Assembly (NCBI GenBank): GCA_902604545.1
Contig: CACKZG010000012.1
Span: forward strand, 1 to 33,141
DNA: 33,141 bases
Direction of reading: 5' to 3'
Source of the DNA: an uncultured Pelagibacteraceae bacterium
GTDB taxonomy: Bacteria; Pseudomonadota; Alphaproteobacteria; Pelagibacterales; Pelagibacteraceae
The position numbers and the translations under genes were made by a program. Each line of letters opens with the position of its first letter. Position 1 is the stretch's first letter. The notes under the pieces were generated by a model. The model was not told the origin of the DNA and did no database searches. It worked only from the letters and a program-made list of their open reading frames with translations. This document shows, one piece after another, positions 1 through 9,198 of the stretch.

Positions 1-87
1 TTTTTTATATTTAATTGTTTTAAAAAAAATCTCTAAAAAAATACTATTAGGTTCTCCGTGGACAATTAATATGGGTTTAAAATTCAT
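1..87 (-). CDS. pdxA: 4-hydroxythreonine-4-phosphate dehydrogenase PdxA, N-terminal fragment (runs off the window)
   Basis: Reverse strand from ATG at 87..85 reads MNFKPILIVHGEPNSIFLEIFFKTIKYKK; PdxA-like start (GEP..I..E) directly downstream of surA, as in alphaproteobacterial surA-pdxA order. Only 29 codons visible. Confidence 0.65.
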   Translation of the reverse strand, partial: MNFKPILIVHGEPNSIFLEIFFKTIKYKK

Positions 88-1015
88 TAATTTGAATATT
101 TTGCTTTATTTTTCCAAAATATGCTAAAGAAAATCTTTCGAGTTGTTGATTTCTTTTATATGAAATTCTATTTGAAAGAATTTTATCTTTATCAATTTTT
201 TGTTTATTAATTTTTGTATCATTAATTGAAAGTATTAGAAAATTTTCGTTAATTTTAATAGGTTTTGTTATTTGTCCTTTTTCTAAATTAATTGTATTTT
301 CTAGTATTTGTTTTGATAAAGAAGTTTCTTTCACCCATCCTACTTTGCCACCAATTTTAGCTGTATCAGATATACTAAAAATATTTGCCGTGGAAGAAAA
401 ACCGACATCTTTTATACTTTTTAAAATCTCTGAATAAACAATATCTAATTTTAAATCCTTGGAATTTCTAATTAATATTTCAGATATCAAAAGATCTCTT
501 GTAAATCTTAAATTTTTTATTTCTTTTTCAATGTTATTTTTTATCTCGACTTTATCAATAACAACACGATTATTAAACTTTTCAAAAATTAAATTATTCC
601 AAAGCATTTCAATTGCTAATTTTCTTTTTACTGATGAAAACTTAAGATTTTGGCTTTCTAGGTATTTTTTAAATTCTATTTCTTTTTGAAAACCTGCACT
701 CTGATAAAGATTTTTTATTATATTTGTTAAATTAGCGTCATCTAAAGTTTTTTCTATTTTATAATATTTAACTAATTCAATTTCTTTTATTTTCTCTTTA
801 ATAATCGATTCTTTTGCTATAACTTTTAATTTATTTTTGTCTAACTTGTTCAATTTCGGATTTAAAACTATTAAGTATTTTTCTTCCTGCTTAACATCAA
901 AAGTTGTTATTATTTTATCATTTATTTTTAAGATTATTTTATTTTCTAAACTAATTGCCTGTTTAGTGCATAACTGAAAAACTATTAATAAGTAAAAAAA
1001 TATTTTTTTTTTCAT
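77..1015 (-). CDS. surA: SurA-like periplasmic chaperone / peptidyl-prolyl isomerase
   Basis: 312 aa, signal peptide, SurA N-terminal pattern (ILKINDKIITTFDV), one parvulin-like region (ISEILI...GGKVGWV...KGQITKPIKINENFLILSI); next to lptD. Confidence 0.85.
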   Translation of the reverse strand: MKKKIFFYLLIVFQLCTKQAISLENKIILKINDKIITTFDVKQEEKYLIVLNPKLNKLDKNKLKVIAKESIIKEKIKEIELVKYYKIEKTLDDANLTNIIKNLYQSAGFQKEIEFKKYLESQNLKFSSVKRKLAIEMLWNNLIFEKFNNRVVIDKVEIKNNIEKEIKNLRFTRDLLISEILIRNSKDLKLDIVYSEILKSIKDVGFSSTANIFSISDTAKIGGKVGWVKETSLSKQILENTINLEKGQITKPIKINENFLILSINDTKINKQKIDKDKILSNRISYKRNQQLERFSLAYFGKIKQNIQINEF

Positions 1016-3492
1016 TAATTTTCTGTTGTTACACCACCAAATGGGATCAAGCTCAATGTAAAGAAAATTTCTTTTTCTGGTTTAAGATCTGAGTCTTTGT
1101 AGAATTCCTTGTTAAATTTGATTGATGCAAGCAAACAATCATTTTTATAATTGTATATTAAATTATAAAATTCAGTAGCACTTTTTTCATTATTTCTTCT
1201 TACATTGAAATTAATGCTATTATTTTTATCGATTTCAAAAGAAGATGAATTTGATGTGAAGCTTTCATTTATAAGATTATTTTTTTCATCAGAATATTCA
1301 AAAGAGGTTACAAATTTATTAATTTTAAATTTAGTTGATATACTATCGTAATTTGTCTTATCAAAATTATTGTCTATAGAAAAATTATATTTAAAAGATA
1401 AATTTTCATCAGGATAAATTTCTAAATTTCCAAAAATATCTGACGTTTTTTTTCCAATTGAACTTGAAATTGGTAAATCAGGATTTTCGTCTATTCTTAA
1501 AAGTGAAGAAATTTCAAAATTTAAGATATCTTGATTATTTTCTTTATTTATTTTATTAAAAATTGTTCCATAAGTTAAAGAAGCTCCCCCTTCAACTGTC
1601 TCATTGTTTGAAATTCTGTTTATAGAATATATATTAGATGTGTCCATTCTTCGATTATCTGAGCTTAAGTTTTTTGATTTATTTGGACTATACATAAATG
1701 CAACTTTTGGAGTAAAATTATTTATAAATTCCATACTTTCTTTCTTTAAAGGTAGTTCCATGTTGTATTGCATTACAGTGGATAATGTTTGTTCAAATTT
1801 ATCTTTATGACTGTTTGAATTTTTTGCATCAATATTTGTATTTTTAAATAATACTTTGTAGTTGGTAACCAACCCTTTATTTGAAAATTTTGAAAAAGTA
1901 TTAAATTCTAAATCATTTATAATAATTCCTTCATATACATTGGTGTCATACTTTCTTTGATTACCATAAGATTTTAAAACAAGATCATTACCTTTTTCAG
2001 ATAAAATTCTTTTTTGAACAGTATAGTTTGGATAAATAAATTCATGTCTACTTTGTTTATCCTTTGATAAATCTTCATAAACTTCTAGCGATGTATAGAA
2101 TTCTATATCATTTTTTTCAGTATCAAATGACAGATAAGAATGTAAAGTATTCGTATCAATGTCAATTTGATCACTTTCAATTTTATAAACTTTTAAATAT
2201 TCATCATTTCTTACATTTTCTAAATTTAACTCAATACTGCTTTGATTAAAAAAATCATTGCTTAACTCAAACTTTGAATTTGAAAAAAAATGTGATTTTG
2301 TTGTATTTTTTGAGGAAAGAAAATCTGATGAAGCAATACTAAAGTCAGCTATATGGCTACTATTTTTGTTTTCTTGTCTATATTCATTTTGCAAAACAAT
2401 TTCATTATTGAAAAAAACTTTTGGTTTAAATGTCATATCTTTATTTTCAGATAATACATGAAAATAAGGAATGGTTACTGAGGATCCAATGTTTCTTGAG
2501 CTAGAAAATGTTGGTGGTAAAAAACCAGACTTTCTATCAACAGTAGGATCTGGATGAGAAAATTTTGGAAAATAAACGACTGGTCTATCATAAATTTTTA
2601 ACCAAGCATTTTTATAATTAATTGTTTTATCAATTTTATTATGTTCAATTTCTTCAGCATACATACTCCATGGTGGGCAATCATTATCTTTACTGCATGA
2701 AGTAAACACTCCTTTTTTTAAAAAAGAGGATTGATCTTTTATTTTTACACTTTTTGCTTTTAATCTCGGGTCGTTATTACTATTTCCAAATAATGATTTA
2801 TTGAATTCTATGTTTAAATCTTTACCATATAGATTATCATTTTCAGTATTAATCATAACCTCATTTAACAAATATTTGTTTTGCTGATTATCTAGAAATT
2901 TTACGTCTTTACCATAAACTTTATCATTATTAGTATTAATCATCACTTCATTTAATAAATATTTGTTTTGTTGATTATCTATAAATTTTAATTCTTTACC
3001 TAAAAACTTATTTGTTTTTAGATCAAACAAAAATTCATAAAGTTCAAAATAATTATCAATATCATCTTCAATTTTTGTGAATTCATTAGAGCTTATTTTT
3101 CGATCAGTAATATCATATTCGAAGCTTTTAAGATCAATATTATAAATTTCATTGTATATAATTTTAGATTTTGTATTTGATAGAATTTTGTTATCAAAAG
3201 TTGACAAAATAAATTCTGATCCTGATGCATTAATTTTGTTTAAATTATCTTTAAATTGAACATCGTTAAATATTTTATAAAGGCCTGTTTCTTTATTATA
3301 TTCAAATTTTTCAGAACTAATGAATATATTCCTACCAACTAAAATTTGAACATCTCCTTCACCAGAAATAATTTTACCATTTTCTAAAATTTTTATTGAA
3401 TTGCTTGAATAATTAATTTCCTCACTATTTGATGAAATATTAAAGAAAAAAATTATTATAATAGAAAGTATAATTTTGATTTTATTTTTCAT
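1015..3492 (-). CDS. lptD: LPS-assembly protein LptD (OstA/Imp)
   Basis: 825 aa, signal peptide, OstA-like N-terminal domain, PVVYFPKFSHPDPTVDRKSGFLPP motif typical of LptD; operon with lptG/lptF and surA. Confidence 0.93.
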   Translation of the reverse strand: MKNKIKIILSIIIIFFFNISSNSEEINYSSNSIKILENGKIISGEGDVQILVGRNIFISSEKFEYNKETGLYKIFNDVQFKDNLNKINASGSEFILSTFDNKILSNTKSKIIYNEIYNIDLKSFEYDITDRKISSNEFTKIEDDIDNYFELYEFLFDLKTNKFLGKELKFIDNQQNKYLLNEVMINTNNDKVYGKDVKFLDNQQNKYLLNEVMINTENDNLYGKDLNIEFNKSLFGNSNNDPRLKAKSVKIKDQSSFLKKGVFTSCSKDNDCPPWSMYAEEIEHNKIDKTINYKNAWLKIYDRPVVYFPKFSHPDPTVDRKSGFLPPTFSSSRNIGSSVTIPYFHVLSENKDMTFKPKVFFNNEIVLQNEYRQENKNSSHIADFSIASSDFLSSKNTTKSHFFSNSKFELSNDFFNQSSIELNLENVRNDEYLKVYKIESDQIDIDTNTLHSYLSFDTEKNDIEFYTSLEVYEDLSKDKQSRHEFIYPNYTVQKRILSEKGNDLVLKSYGNQRKYDTNVYEGIIINDLEFNTFSKFSNKGLVTNYKVLFKNTNIDAKNSNSHKDKFEQTLSTVMQYNMELPLKKESMEFINNFTPKVAFMYSPNKSKNLSSDNRRMDTSNIYSINRISNNETVEGGASLTYGTIFNKINKENNQDILNFEISSLLRIDENPDLPISSSIGKKTSDIFGNLEIYPDENLSFKYNFSIDNNFDKTNYDSISTKFKINKFVTSFEYSDEKNNLINESFTSNSSSFEIDKNNSINFNVRRNNEKSATEFYNLIYNYKNDCLLASIKFNKEFYKDSDLKPEKEIFFTLSLIPFGGVTTEN
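2812..2985 (-). repeat. Tandem duplication of an 87-bp (29-aa) unit inside lptD
   Basis: FIDNQQNKYLLNEVMINTNNDKVYGKDVK followed by FLDNQQNKYLLNEVMINTENDNLYGKDLN; units 2899-2985 and 2812-2898 differ at 13 of 87 nt by manual alignment. Confidence 0.95.
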
Positions 3493-4555
3493 TAATCCTC
3501 ACCATACCAATTACAGTTAAGATAGAAACAATTACATGCGGCAACCAAACAGATAACGTAATTGGTAATTTATTATTTTCTCCTAATAATGATGAAAAGT
3601 GATTTATATAAAATATTAATACAGAAGCAAATATACCCATAATCAAATAAAAAAATTTAGGTTTGTTAATAGGCACATTGAGCATTAATACAGATGCAAA
3701 AATAGTTAATATTGTTAAATAAACAGGAAAGGAATAAATTTTTTGCAGATGTAAATTTATTTCTTTTACAGAATAACCTACTGAATTATATTCATCTTTA
3801 AGATTAATTAATTCCCATATTGTTAAAGATGTTAAATTTGAAAAAAGCGAATTAATTTTTTTAGAATTAAAATTAGATTGAAATATGAAATTATTGTTAA
3901 TCATTCTAATATTATTTTCAATTATTATTGCTTTTTCAATCAACCATTCATTTTTTTTAATATCTACAATTTCTCCATAAATATATTTTTTAGGCGAAAA
4001 GTCATTATCGAACTGAGTAATTACTACTTCTTTTAAGATATTTCCCTCAATTAAATTAGCATTAATTATAATCTTGTTACCTTCAATCTCATCTTTAATC
4101 CAAATTCCGTTATCAGTAATAACCGCAAGATATTTATTATCACTTGCAAAATTGTTTTTAATCTCAAGATAAAAATGCTTTAATTTTGCCGAAAAGTTAT
4201 AAAAAAAAATAATTATAAATAGGCTGGCAATAAATGATATTAAAGAAATAATAGTAATTAATCTCAAATTATCTATTCCAAAATTTTTTAAAATGATTAG
4301 TTCATTTTTATCAATTAAGTTAATAAATAGAAACTGTGCTGAAATTAAAAAAATAAAAGGAAAAATATTAATCAAAATAGAAGGAGCATTAAGTATATTT
4401 AATAATAATGGATAATATAAACCTTCGTTAGTATTCTTAAAAAAATCTAATTCTTGTAATAAATTAAGTAACAAAACTAAAATAAAAAAAATTGAACTTA
4501 CAATAAATAATAATTTTATAAAATTCTTAATTATATATTTTATATAAACTTTCAT
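3482..4555 (-). CDS. lptG: LPS export ABC transporter permease LptG
   Basis: 357 aa, YjgP/YjgQ-type layout with N- and C-terminal TM pairs; second of the permease pair next to lptD. Confidence 0.85.
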   Translation of the reverse strand: MKVYIKYIIKNFIKLLFIVSSIFFILVLLLNLLQELDFFKNTNEGLYYPLLLNILNAPSILINIFPFIFLISAQFLFINLIDKNELIILKNFGIDNLRLITIISLISFIASLFIIIFFYNFSAKLKHFYLEIKNNFASDNKYLAVITDNGIWIKDEIEGNKIIINANLIEGNILKEVVITQFDNDFSPKKYIYGEIVDIKKNEWLIEKAIIIENNIRMINNNFIFQSNFNSKKINSLFSNLTSLTIWELINLKDEYNSVGYSVKEINLHLQKIYSFPVYLTILTIFASVLMLNVPINKPKFFYLIMGIFASVLIFYINHFSSLLGENNKLPITLSVWLPHVIVSILTVIGMVRINEK

Positions 4556-5688
4556 GGGCTATAATTTTTTTTCAATACAAATAAATAAATTAACAAAAAC
4601 ATAATTATTGGAAATAAAAGAATAAATATATCTTGAGTAAAATTATTACCTGTATATTTGATTAAAATTTCTGAAGCAAATAATACAATAATACCAAATA
4701 TAAAAATAATAATTTTGTAAAAAACATAATTGTAATTAAATTTGCTGTTAATTATTTGGATGCATGCAATCAGACACAAAATTGGAATGAAGAAAGGTTG
4801 ATAAAATCTTTTAAAAATTTCTTGAACAATTTCTTTTTTAATATCTTTATTGCATATTCTAAGTTCATCAGGATTAATATAAAATTTTCTATTTAAATTT
4901 GAATTGTTTAAGTAACATTTTATAATATTAGAAGATTTATTTTCTTGAATTTTTGGTACAACCATTGTCTTGCTATCAAAGTTTGAAAGACTGAATTCAA
5001 AATTTTCAAATTTGAAGCTAGAAAAATCTTTGTTATTGCTACTGCTAAAAATTTCACCTTTTTTTAATATTAAATAATTTATATTATTATTATTTTTTAT
5101 TACACCATCACTTGCAACTATTATCTGGTATTCATTATTCCCTTTTTTCTGATCTTTAATTAATATATTCTTAAATTGTTTTTTATCATCTGATTGTTCA
5201 TCAACATAAATTGTTAAGTTAGATAAGGTATCAATAAATTTTTTTTCTTTAATCAATGATGGAAAAAAATCAATATTAGACATTCTAATAAATGATTTGC
5301 TCATATCTTGTGATTTAGGGTAAAAATATGAAGTTAAGCTTAATTGAAATATTAATAATATTATTGAAAATTTAAGAACTTTATTTATAAAACAAATTTT
5401 TGAAATCCCAACAGACCAATATATAGACAATTCATTATCATTTTCAAACTTCAAAATGATGTAAAATAGAGAAATAAACAAAGATATTAAAAATAGTTTT
5501 GAAAAAATTTTTGGAAAATTAAATAATGTATATAAAAAATATACCTTAAAACCATGACCATCTTCTGAGACAAAATCAAGATAGTTAACCGCTTGTATTA
5601 CCCAAACGATTATAGAAAAACAAAATATCAGCACCAAAAAACTCAAAAAGGCATCTAGTAAAAATTTTCTAAAAATTAATTTTTTCAT
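4552..5688 (-). CDS. lptF: LPS export ABC transporter permease LptF
   Basis: 378 aa, YjgP/YjgQ family; 4-bp overlap with lptG; divergent from pepA as in many alphaproteobacteria. Confidence 0.85.
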   Translation of the reverse strand: MKKLIFRKFLLDAFLSFLVLIFCFSIIVWVIQAVNYLDFVSEDGHGFKVYFLYTLFNFPKIFSKLFLISLFISLFYIILKFENDNELSIYWSVGISKICFINKVLKFSIILLIFQLSLTSYFYPKSQDMSKSFIRMSNIDFFPSLIKEKKFIDTLSNLTIYVDEQSDDKKQFKNILIKDQKKGNNEYQIIVASDGVIKNNNNINYLILKKGEIFSSSNNKDFSSFKFENFEFSLSNFDSKTMVVPKIQENKSSNIIKCYLNNSNLNRKFYINPDELRICNKDIKKEIVQEIFKRFYQPFFIPILCLIACIQIINSKFNYNYVFYKIIIFIFGIIVLFASEILIKYTGNNFTQDIFILLFPIIMFLLIYLFVLKKNYSP

Positions 5689-5718
5689 TGAAATTTAACA
5701 TTTTTGTTCTTATATAAC
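5688..5718 (+). promoter_or_regulatory. Possible sigma70-like promoter for pepA
   Basis: TTGAAA (5688-5693) and TATATA/TATAAC (5711-5718) with 17-19 bp spacing, about 30 nt before the likely pepA ATG at 5750. By eye only, in AT-rich DNA. Confidence 0.3.
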
Positions 5719-5749
5719 ACTCATCTCGTATAGATTGTATTTAAAATTT

Positions 5750-7207
5750 ATGACTGTTCAAATTAATTATAAAAATAGTAGTTCAAAAAAAGTTTCATCA
5801 AATCACGTATTATTTGTTGATGAAAAGTTCAACATTAATGGTATAAAAAAATATATATCGAATTCTGAATTTTTATACATTTCAGACTTATTAAAAAATA
5901 GTGATCTAAAAAAAGATTTTCTCGTTTTTGAAATTAATTCAAAAAAAACAATATTTTTAGTTTCCATTAAAAAGAATATTAAGATTTCTGATATAGAAAA
6001 TTTGGGAGCTAAACTTCATGGTCATATAGATTATAATAAAAGAAAAGAATATCTTGTAAACTCAGATACTATTAATAGTAAAATAAACAATTTTGCAGGT
6101 CATTTTTTGCATGGGTTAAAATTAAAATCCTATGAATTCAATATTTATAAATCAAAAAAAAATAAAAAAATTGTTTCTGTAAATGTAATTGCAAATAAAA
6201 ATAAAATTTCTAATAAGAGTCAGTTAAGATTTAAAGCTTTAGAAGAAGGAACTTTTTTTACTAGAGATCTTGTTTCAGAACCAGGCAATGTTTTGCATCC
6301 TGATGAATATGCAAAAAGAATAAATTCACTTAAAAAGTTTGGATTGAAAGTAAACATATATGATGAAAAGAAATTAAAAAAACTTGGCATGAATGCTTTG
6401 CTTGGTGTTGGTCAGGGAAGCATTAGAGGATCGTATCTTGTCACAATGGAATGGAAAGGTGTTAAAAATAATTCCAAACCTTTAGCATTTATTGGAAAGG
6501 GAGTTTGTTTTGATACAGGTGGTATTTCATTAAAACCTGCTAAGTTTATGGAAGATATGACCTATGATATGGCAGGTTCTGCTACAGTAGTTGGTCTAAT
6601 GAAAAATTTAGCTTTAAGGAAAGCAAAAATTAATGCTGTTGGTGTTGTGGGGCTTGTGGAAAATATGCCTGGTGGGAATGCTCAAAGACCTGGAGATATT
6701 GTTAAGTCATATAGTGGTAAAACTATTGAGATATTAAACACAGATGCTGAAGGAAGATTGGTTTTGGCTGATGCACTAACTTACACTGAAAAGAAATTTA
6801 AGCCTAGATTTATTGTTGATTTAGCAACACTCACAGGTGCAATTATAGTGTCTCTTGGATCAGAATATGCAGGTCTTTTTTCAAATGATGATAAACTATC
6901 TGATCAATTAATTGATGCTGGAAATAAAGTTGATGAAAAAATATGGAGAATGCCTTTACATAAAAATTTTGACAAACTTATAGATTCAAAAAATGCTGAC
7001 ATGCAAAATATAAATTATGTTGGTGGCGCTGGCTCAACTACAGCAGCACAATTTTTACAAAGGTTTGTTCTTAACAAAACACCTTGGGCTCATTTAGATA
7101 TAGCTGGTATGGCTTTTTCAAAATACGGAGGAGCTTTAAATTCAGGTGGTGCAACAGGTTATGGAGTAAGATTATTAAACAAATTAATAGAGGACAATTA
7201 TGAGTAA
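5750..7207 (+). CDS. pepA: Leucyl aminopeptidase PepA (M17 family)
   Basis: M17 signatures GKGVCFDTGGISLKP and NTDAEGRLVLADAL. The ORF track starts at 5735, but ATG 5750 (MTVQINYKN) fits better. Confidence 0.95.
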   Translation: MTVQINYKNSSSKKVSSNHVLFVDEKFNINGIKKYISNSEFLYISDLLKNSDLKKDFLVFEINSKKTIFLVSIKKNIKISDIENLGAKLHGHIDYNKRKEYLVNSDTINSKINNFAGHFLHGLKLKSYEFNIYKSKKNKKIVSVNVIANKNKISNKSQLRFKALEEGTFFTRDLVSEPGNVLHPDEYAKRINSLKKFGLKVNIYDEKKLKKLGMNALLGVGQGSIRGSYLVTMEWKGVKNNSKPLAFIGKGVCFDTGGISLKPAKFMEDMTYDMAGSATVVGLMKNLALRKAKINAVGVVGLVENMPGGNAQRPGDIVKSYSGKTIEILNTDAEGRLVLADALTYTEKKFKPRFIVDLATLTGAIIVSLGSEYAGLFSNDDKLSDQLIDAGNKVDEKIWRMPLHKNFDKLIDSKNADMQNINYVGGAGSTTAAQFLQRFVLNKTPWAHLDIAGMAFSKYGGALNSGGATGYGVRLLNKLIEDNYE

Positions 7208-7610
7208 TTTAGAACAAACATTATCGATTATTAAACCTGATGCTGTTCAGAGAAATCTTGAAAACGAGATTAAAGAAATGTTTAGAAGTAAAGGTTTTTC
7301 AATATTAAAAGAAAAAAAAATTCAAATTGAAAAGTCGGAAGCAGAAAAGTTTTATAAAGTTCATGAAACAAAACCATTTTATAATGATTTATGTGACTAT
7401 CTATCATCAGGTCCAATTGTAGTTTTGGTTCTTGAAAAAGAGAATGCAGTTTTGGGAAACCGAGAATTGATGGGTGCTACAAATCCAAGTGATGCAGAAG
7501 AAGGTACTATCCGAAAAAAATATGGAATTTCAATAGATAAAAACTCTGTCCATGGATCAGATAGTGTTGAAAATGCTAAAATTGAAATAGATTTTTTCTT
7601 TAAAGATTAA
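7200..7610 (+). CDS. ndk: Nucleoside diphosphate kinase
   Basis: EQTLSIIKPDAVQRN, GATNPSDAEEGTIRKKYG, active-site NSVHGSDS. Confidence 0.97.
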   Translation: MSNLEQTLSIIKPDAVQRNLENEIKEMFRSKGFSILKEKKIQIEKSEAEKFYKVHETKPFYNDLCDYLSSGPIVVLVLEKENAVLGNRELMGATNPSDAEEGTIRKKYGISIDKNSVHGSDSVENAKIEIDFFFKD

Positions 7611-8181
7611 AAACTTTTAATATAGCTTTAGGATAGAGTTTATGTTCTTGTACTAAAATTTTTTTAGCAAGTGAAGCTTCAGTTTCGTTTTTAGAAATTT
7701 TGACTTTCTTTTGTAGAATAATCTTACCAGAGTCTAATTTAGCATTTACAAAATGAACAGTGCATCCTGAATATTTTTCTTTGTTATTTAATGCTCTTTT
7801 GTGCGTATTTAATCCTTTATATTTAGGAAGTAGAGACGGATGTATATTTAAAATTTTTCCTTTAAATTTTTTAATAAAATTCTCTGACAAAATTTTCATA
7901 AATCCAGCAAGACAAATCATTTCAATGTTGTTTAATTTTAAAACAGAAAGTAAATTTTTTTCACTTAAATTTTTATTTTTAAAATTTAATACCTTTTTTT
8001 TTATATTGTATATTTTAGCATAATTTAAACCTCTTGCTTTAGAATTATTTGAAACAACAAACTCAATAGATATTGGAGATTTATTAGTTTTTGAAAATTT
8101 AATTAGAGATTTTAAATTACTTCCTGTACCGGATATAAATACAGCCGTTCTAATTTTGCTATGACCAGTTGATAGACCCAT
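7600..8181 (-). CDS. purN: Phosphoribosylglycinamide formyltransferase
   Basis: AVFISGTGSNLKSLI, GFMKILS, LNIHPSLLPKYKGLNTHKRAL; coupled to purM. Confidence 0.96.
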   Translation of the reverse strand: MGLSTGHSKIRTAVFISGTGSNLKSLIKFSKTNKSPISIEFVVSNNSKARGLNYAKIYNIKKKVLNFKNKNLSEKNLLSVLKLNNIEMICLAGFMKILSENFIKKFKGKILNIHPSLLPKYKGLNTHKRALNNKEKYSGCTVHFVNAKLDSGKIILQKKVKISKNETEASLAKKILVQEHKLYPKAILKVFNL

Positions 8182-9187
8182 TTAGTTTAACTTTATTTTT
8201 ATCTTCAGAAATTTTTCCAATTACATATGGTTTGTATTTTTTTGAAAAAAATTTATTTATTTTTTTTAGATTTTTACTTTCTATAATTAGGCAAAAACCA
8301 ACTCCACAGTTAAATGTTTTGAGCATTTCTTTATTAGAAATTCCATTATTTTTAAGCCAATTAAATATTTTAGAGGTTTTAATTTTATCTAAATTAATAT
8401 CTGCAGAAAGTTTATCTGGTATAATTCTTTTAATATTATCTGACAATCCTCCACCAGTTATATTTGCACAACCATTAATTAATTTATTATTTATTAAATT
8501 TATTACTTCTTCGACATATATTTTAGTTGGTTTTAAAAGCTCGGACTTTAAAAATTTATTTTTTTTAATATTTATTTTTTTTTGTTTTAATAAATATCTC
8601 ACAAGAGAATACCCATTAGAATGTAAACCACTAGAAGGAATCGCCAATATTAGATTATTTTTTTTTATTTTATTTTTACTTAAAATTTTATTCTTTCCAA
8701 CAACTCCTACAGCAAAACCTGCAATATCAAATTTTCCTTTTTCGTAAGTACCAGGCATTTCAGCAGTCTCTCCACCAACGAGTTCACATTTTGATTGATC
8801 ACAACCTTTTTTAATTCCTTTTATTATTGCTTTGAGTTTTTTTATATCAATTTTATTTATAGATATATAATCTAAAAAAAGTAAAGGCTTAGCACCTTGA
8901 ACGATTAAATCATTTACACTCATAGCAACCAAGTCAATTCCAATAGTGTCAAATTTATTTAAGGAATTAGCAATTTCTATTTTAGTACCCACGCCATCGG
9001 TGCAAGCTACGATTCTTGGTTGTTTAATACTACTTGGTATATTTGTGATTGAGCCAAACCCTCCTATATTGGAAAACTTTTTTTTGCCTCTTTTTTTTGC
9101 TGAAACTGTAGAAATGAAATCAATAAACTTATCTGCAGCTTTGATATTAACTCCACTTTTTTTATAGGTAAATTTTTTTTTATTCAT
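8159..9187 (-). CDS. purM: Phosphoribosylformylglycinamidine cyclo-ligase
   Basis: TYKKSGVNIKAADKFI, CTDGVGTKIEIA, GGETAEMPGTY, ITGGGLSDNI. Confidence 0.97.
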   Translation of the reverse strand: MNKKKFTYKKSGVNIKAADKFIDFISTVSAKKRGKKKFSNIGGFGSITNIPSSIKQPRIVACTDGVGTKIEIANSLNKFDTIGIDLVAMSVNDLIVQGAKPLLFLDYISINKIDIKKLKAIIKGIKKGCDQSKCELVGGETAEMPGTYEKGKFDIAGFAVGVVGKNKILSKNKIKKNNLILAIPSSGLHSNGYSLVRYLLKQKKINIKKNKFLKSELLKPTKIYVEEVINLINNKLINGCANITGGGLSDNIKRIIPDKLSADINLDKIKTSKIFNWLKNNGISNKEMLKTFNCGVGFCLIIESKNLKKINKFFSKKYKPYVIGKISEDKNKVKLNGSINWS

Positions 9188-9198
9188 TAATATGTTTT

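Noticed and set aside
459-689. Short antisense ORFs across the window (459-689, 1604-1810, 2064-2249, 2258-2461, 7760-8023, 8946-9167, 11068-11253, 13298-13495, 14069-14287, 14935-15174, 15252-15491, 15749-15946, 16783-17013, 18142-18363, 18646-18900, 19319-19501, 24883-25071, 25126-25359, 28827-29030)
   Set aside because: All lie opposite, or largely opposite, well-supported genes and show no family motifs or independent start signals.
8169-8747. 192-aa + strand ORF as a gene
   Set aside because: Antisense to purM, Phe/Leu/Ile-rich translation typical of the reverse strand of AT-rich coding DNA; no recognisable motif.
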